NCBI GenBank assembly: GCA_000697335.1
Contig: JNEM01008694.1
Span: 1-24,862, forward strand
Length of the DNA: 24,862 nt
Reading direction: 5' to 3'
From: Conidiobolus incongruus B7586
Taxonomy: Eukaryota; Entomophthoromycota; Entomophthoromycetes; Entomophthorales; Conidiobolaceae
Part shown: piece by piece, positions 20,923-24,862 of the stretch
How positions within the stretch are numbered: the first letter of the stretch is position 1
How the letters are laid out: each line of letters opens with the position of its first letter
Notes under the pieces: model-generated
Told to the model about the DNA's origin: nothing
Database searches by the model: none
What the model saw: the letters and a program-made list of their open reading frames with translations, nothing else
Made by a program: the position numbers and the translations under genes

Positions 20923-22782
20923 ATGATCTCATATGAAACTTCCGACTACTATGTTGGACTATTCACTGTCATTGCTGATATTCTTATTTCAGTCGCCTAC
21001 TTCGCCATTCCCATTGAAATGTGGTTCTTCCAACGGAATTTACCTGGACCATTGCCTCATCAGTACATTTTAATCTTTTATCAAGCTTTTATCCTTGCAT
21101 GCGGTGTAACTCACTTGACTGCTGTCTGGGCACCATGGACTCAGACTGCTGTTGCTCAGCTCGTGGTCAAATTCATTTGTGCCGTATTATCAGTTGGAAC
21201 AGCAATCATAATGATCAAAGTCATCCCCATGGCTTTCTCACTTCCTGTTAAGGCTGAAATGCTTGCCAGGGAACTGGGTGCAAGGATTCGTCACGGTCAC
21301 CATCTTCAGGCCACTAATGAACTTCTGGTAAAATTTCGTAAAATGACTCACAACATCAGAAAAACACTAGATGTTTCAACTATATGTGATACTGCTGTGT
21401 ATGAGCTTTGCAATGCTTTAAATGTGAGTGGAGTGGCAATATTTTTCCCCGAAGATGGTCGATACAGATGTACCGCAGAATTCATTCGACACAAAGGTGA
21501 AAATCCAAGTAGCTCTCCACTCTCTCCCACTTTGGTCAAAACGCACTACTGGAAGACAATCACTGTTCCATCTGATTGCGAGACCTTGCGTCGTATGGAT
21601 GGAGTCACTTGCGCATCACATATCTCTCACAGTGAAATTTCTAGCATGGTCGCTAAACAAAGAGGTGTGCTATATTCTTCTGGTATGATCATGGCTTTTA
21701 GTCTTCCTAATATCGATCAACGCGGTTTAGTGCTTGCATTTAATGAAAAGGATCAATGGTGTCCTAGCCAAGAGGATTTTGAGCTTTTTGAAGATATTGT
21801 GTCACAGATTCAAATTGCCCTAGAACAAGCCTATCAAATCCACCAAGAGAGCAAGCGTAATGATCTCTTTAACAACCAGATTCAAAAGAATGATGAATTA
21901 TCAAAAGCTAAAAGAAATGCTGAAATGGCCAACGAAATCAAATCGCAACTTTTGTCTACTTTGAATAAGGAGTTTGGTAACCCCATTAACCAAATCAAAT
22001 TGTTGTGTCAGCAAATCTCAAACACACAACTCGCCGAAGGCCAAATCAAATACATTGAGGCTATTTTATATCAAAATCAAACTCTCTCTGATGTACTCAA
22101 TGAAGCAAACGACTTTGTTCATGCAGAAGCTGGTGATTTAACCCTAAACCAATACACCTTCAATCTCAAGGACACGTTTTCCACAGTTATTCCTAATATC
22201 GAATCCATGTGTGAGAACAAACAAGTTGAATTTACATGGCGAATTGACTCACTCGTTCCTTCTCACTGGATGGGAGATAATCTCCGACTCAGAAAGATGT
22301 TACTACATATGGCTACAAACTCTTTGCAGTTTACTCATCAAGGCAGACTTGATCTAGTGGTGAGTCTCGAAGACATTCCTCCCTCTGAATGGATGCTTCC
22401 CAATGTTGATATCAAATCAACTACATCATGGTCCCACTACACCCATCCATTCCCACCCACTCTCACGAAAGATTCACTTCCTCCCGCCTCCAAAGAGTTC
22501 CAAGATACACTCATCCCTCTCAAACTTTATGTCCATGTCAAGAACACTGGCAAGAATATCTTAGATAAGAGCTTGGATCAGATGTTCCGAAGCTTAGCCT
22601 TAGGTGATCCCATCATCAACCACCCAACGAATCCCAAGCTGAGTTTGAATTTGACCACACTCTGCCAATTGGTGAGGCTGATGGGAGGCAGCATTTCCGT
22701 CTGGACACACGGTATGGAGGGCACTATATTTAGCTATGGTTTAACGCTTTGTATGACATCACCCAAGATCACCCAATCTTAA
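20923..22782 (+). CDS. Ethylene receptor-like histidine kinase homologue with inactive kinase half
   Basis: An intronless 619-residue protein. Three N-terminal transmembrane helices (about 10-36, 48-69, 78-104) match the plant ETR1-type ethylene-binding domain: ADILISVAYFAIPIEM carries the conserved Asp19 and Glu32, and ACGVTHLTAVW carries Cys60 and His64, the C-x3-H copper ligand pair (Cys65/His69 in ETR1). Next come a GAF domain (about 140-305, from THNIRKTLDVSTICDTAVYE) and a coiled linker (305-345). The dimerisation helix reads STLNKEFGNPINQ: Lys349 stands where ETR1 has its phospho-accepting His in NHEMRTPMH. The ATPase-like domain (about 440-612) keeps an N-box-like HMATNSLQFTHQG and the ending LVRLMGGSISVWTHGMEGTI, but DTGIG has become NTGKN (541-545) and the second glycine box is PKLSLNL. 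There is no receiver domain. It probably sits in an internal membrane and signals without phosphotransfer (inference). It is visibly richer in G+C than the flanking spacers. Confidence 0.93.
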   Translation: MISYETSDYYVGLFTVIADILISVAYFAIPIEMWFFQRNLPGPLPHQYILIFYQAFILACGVTHLTAVWAPWTQTAVAQLVVKFICAVLSVGTAIIMIKVIPMAFSLPVKAEMLARELGARIRHGHHLQATNELLVKFRKMTHNIRKTLDVSTICDTAVYELCNALNVSGVAIFFPEDGRYRCTAEFIRHKGENPSSSPLSPTLVKTHYWKTITVPSDCETLRRMDGVTCASHISHSEISSMVAKQRGVLYSSGMIMAFSLPNIDQRGLVLAFNEKDQWCPSQEDFELFEDIVSQIQIALEQAYQIHQESKRNDLFNNQIQKNDELSKAKRNAEMANEIKSQLLSTLNKEFGNPINQIKLLCQQISNTQLAEGQIKYIEAILYQNQTLSDVLNEANDFVHAEAGDLTLNQYTFNLKDTFSTVIPNIESMCENKQVEFTWRIDSLVPSHWMGDNLRLRKMLLHMATNSLQFTHQGRLDLVVSLEDIPPSEWMLPNVDIKSTTSWSHYTHPFPPTLTKDSLPPASKEFQDTLIPLKLYVHVKNTGKNILDKSLDQMFRSLALGDPIINHPTNPKLSLNLTTLCQLVRLMGGSISVWTHGMEGTIFSYGLTLCMTSPKITQS

Positions 22783-24021
22783 TTAATTTCCATCTTTCTC
22801 AAAGTATAATATTTAAATGAAGTAAATTATAGCATCAATCTTTGATGAGATTGGTTTAAAAATTAATTGTAAATTAATAAATTTTCGATTTCTTTTATTT
22901 ATCAAGATCATAATAAAGTTAAATTTATTTGCCTATCTGAGTTAAAATTATATTTATCCAAATTAAAATAAACTTTTATGATAAATAGTTGTTTTAAAAA
23001 ATGAAAGGATTTTAATTATTAAATCTGATATGTATTTCCTATAATCTCAGCAATAGTCATTTATAGTTTTATTGTAACTATTGTATTGAATGATTATTGC
23101 TTTATTTTTATATAGATATTTAAATATTTCATAATCATATTATTAATACTCTATGAATAATATAAAAAAATCAATATAAAATAAAATAAAAACATAAATA
23201 AATTTCTTGAAAATAATTACAAGTGATGAAATTAAAATCTCAGTATCAAATATATTTTATGTAAGCATTAAATTTTATTCAATTTATAAATTCAGACTTA
23301 TTATAAATCTGAAAATTATTGGATTTAAACTGAATATAATATTACATAAATAGTTTAGCAGTAATTATTAGACTATTATTCTTGAATTCGTGTTAATGAT
23401 GATCTTTATTAATATTAGAACGATTGAGACTGTTTTAATATATTAGATTGTGTTCATAAAGATATTGAAAATCAATTGAGATTTATCACAAATTACTGGA
23501 ATATAAATTCAATATTTATTTAAAAAGATAATTTTAAATTTGATTTATAATAAATGAAGATCTACTGACCCTATCTTTTTAAATGATTGTATTTAGTAAA
23601 TACCATATTATGTGATTTTTGAAAAGTAATTACACTGAAAATTGTCGATTGATAAAGAAAATGAAATGTATAAATTATTCATTAATCAAAAATAATCTAT
23701 TATATTGGAAATATACTCTCAATATTATATCAAAAAATATTATGAATAATAATAAATCTTTATTATAATGTGTGAATTTTTACATATATTTTTATATTGT
23801 ACTACTAATACACTGAAAAAAGATTATTAATTGGTACAATGCATACAAGGGAGCTGAATAGCAATATGTAGGGTGCTAGTGATTTAATTAATACAATAGA
23901 CGTTTAAATGTATTTTAAGGCTGCTGTGAGTCAAGTTCTAAAGATCCAATAGGCGATAATTGAAAGTATCGCGATTCATGATTCAATAATAACTAAAAAT
24001 ATATTAACTATATGAAAAAAG
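22783..24021. other. AT-rich spacer between convergent receptor and PHD genes
   Basis: Both flanking genes end here. An AATAAA at 22912-22917, about 130 bases past the receptor stop, could serve polyadenylation but such strings are frequent in this DNA. The last 200 bases, next to the PHD gene stop, are less AT-rich, as expected of a 3' UTR. No coding frame or RNA gene is seen. Confidence 0.5.
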
Positions 24022-24862
24022 TTAATCGATTAAATGTACTTCATCTGTAGCATTGTCTCGATTGAGTAATGTGGAAGGAAGTTGTAGTGCTTCTTCTTCA
24101 GCTTGCTTGGATTGTAAATCTGAATGTATGGTGGGTTCTGTTTGGTTCTAAATAAAATAAATAAATATAATATTGTGCTATATTGATGTGAATGATTTTA
24201 GATACCTGTTTGGAGATAGATTTTGTAGCAGACAAAGGGTTTGTGACATTATTCGGTGCATTAAATACAGGCTGCAGTACCGTAGACACATTATCATTAC
24301 TAACGGTATTTAAAATATCAAAAGGATTCATTATATTGGAACTATCTCCAAATAGTAGTGCATTAGTTAAAAAATCATTGTTATCAGCTATTGATGATGG
24401 CATAAATGTCTCACTTAAAAATTCAGAGTTCATTTCTGAATTAAAAGCATTGGAAGGGAACATGTTGTATACTGAATCGGCGTTAGATACAAGATGATTT
24501 AATGAATCAACTGTGAAATTGGTCACTGCTTGAGTATATGTCGAAGGAATTGATGTAGATAATTGTTGGTCTGTTTCAATAGGTTGAAAATTAGTATATT
24601 CATTCAAGTTATCCAAAGGAGGATCTGAATCGAGCTCTGGATGAATGTTGAAAGTCACAGTTTTGGTCTTTTTTTCAGAAGTTATATATGTATTGTTTAC
24701 GCTTGTATTACTATACAAATTAAGCTGTTCCACTTCTGGGCCATTATATTGCTCAATACATCGATTACAATAATATAAATAAGATGGCATTAGGTTAGAT
24801 GGTAAACATTGTATATGGAGCCAAGCTTCGCACCAATCACATTGGACCATAGGTCCATCGTC
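24022..24862 (-). CDS. PHD-finger protein, 3' part (enters from right edge)
   Basis: Exon 24862-24206 (open at the edge) joins exon 24147-24022 across a 58-base phase-0 intron (GTATCT...TTTAG); the joined piece is 260 residues and ends at TAA 24022-24024. At the edge, DDGPMVQCDWCEAWLHIQCL followed by YYCNRC supplies the third and fourth Cys, the His, the fifth and the last two Cys of a C4HC3 PHD zinc finger, with the aromatic and Trp residues typical of methyl-lysine (H3K4me) readers; the first Cys pair lies outside the window. The rest is a long low-complexity tail rich in Asn, Ser, Thr, Pro and acids, with an acidic C-terminus. The role is chromatin reading by family inference; which PHD subfamily (Set3-, Cti6- or Bye1-like) cannot be told. 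The Met inside the finger at 24850 is not the start. Confidence 0.85.

Noticed and set aside
21348-21539. Minus-strand frame inside the receptor gene
   Set aside because: Shadow of the receptor's coding frame.

Overview
This is nuclear DNA from a very AT-rich fungus. Its genes have very short spliceosomal introns (about 49-61 bases, GTAAAT/GTAATT-type donors, CTAAT-like branch sites, TAG/CAG acceptors) and sit in long AT-rich spacers. A plant-type ethylene receptor homologue plus a tyrosinase of the kind expanded in Conidiobolus point to an early-diverging fungus, most likely Entomophthoromycotina (Conidiobolus-like). That placement is inference from gene content and composition, not from a search.

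Layout, left to right. 1-897 (-) is the 5' part of an unrecognised, possibly mitochondrial protein that runs off the left edge. 1798-3390 (-) encodes the ribosome-assembly GTPase NOG2/GNL2 in two exons. 3996-4923 (-) is a decayed tyrosinase. 5184-6053 (-) is a four-helix membrane protein of unknown function with no clear ATG. 6054-12420 is a gene desert of more than 6 kb. 12421-13569 (+) is a bHLH transcription factor that I reconstruct as seven exons. 15294-16604 (-) is a seven-exon SNF4/AMPK gamma subunit. 17990-18780 (-) carries the remains of what looks like an insulysin-type (M16) peptidase. 20923-22782 (+) is an intronless ethylene receptor-like histidine kinase homologue. 24022-24862 (-) is the 3' part of a PHD-finger protein that enters from the right edge.

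The genes do not form a pathway or cluster. They are housekeeping and regulatory genes (ribosome assembly, energy sensing, transcription, chromatin) mixed with accessory ones (tyrosinase, peptidase relic, ethylene receptor). The most interesting locus is the ethylene receptor homologue. Its three-helix ethylene/copper-binding domain keeps the key Asp, Cys and His, but the kinase half has lost the phospho-accepting His and the ATP-binding glycine boxes, and there is no receiver domain. It therefore looks like a sensor that signals without kinase activity. The spacers also hold several perfect or near-perfect inverted repeats of unknown role.
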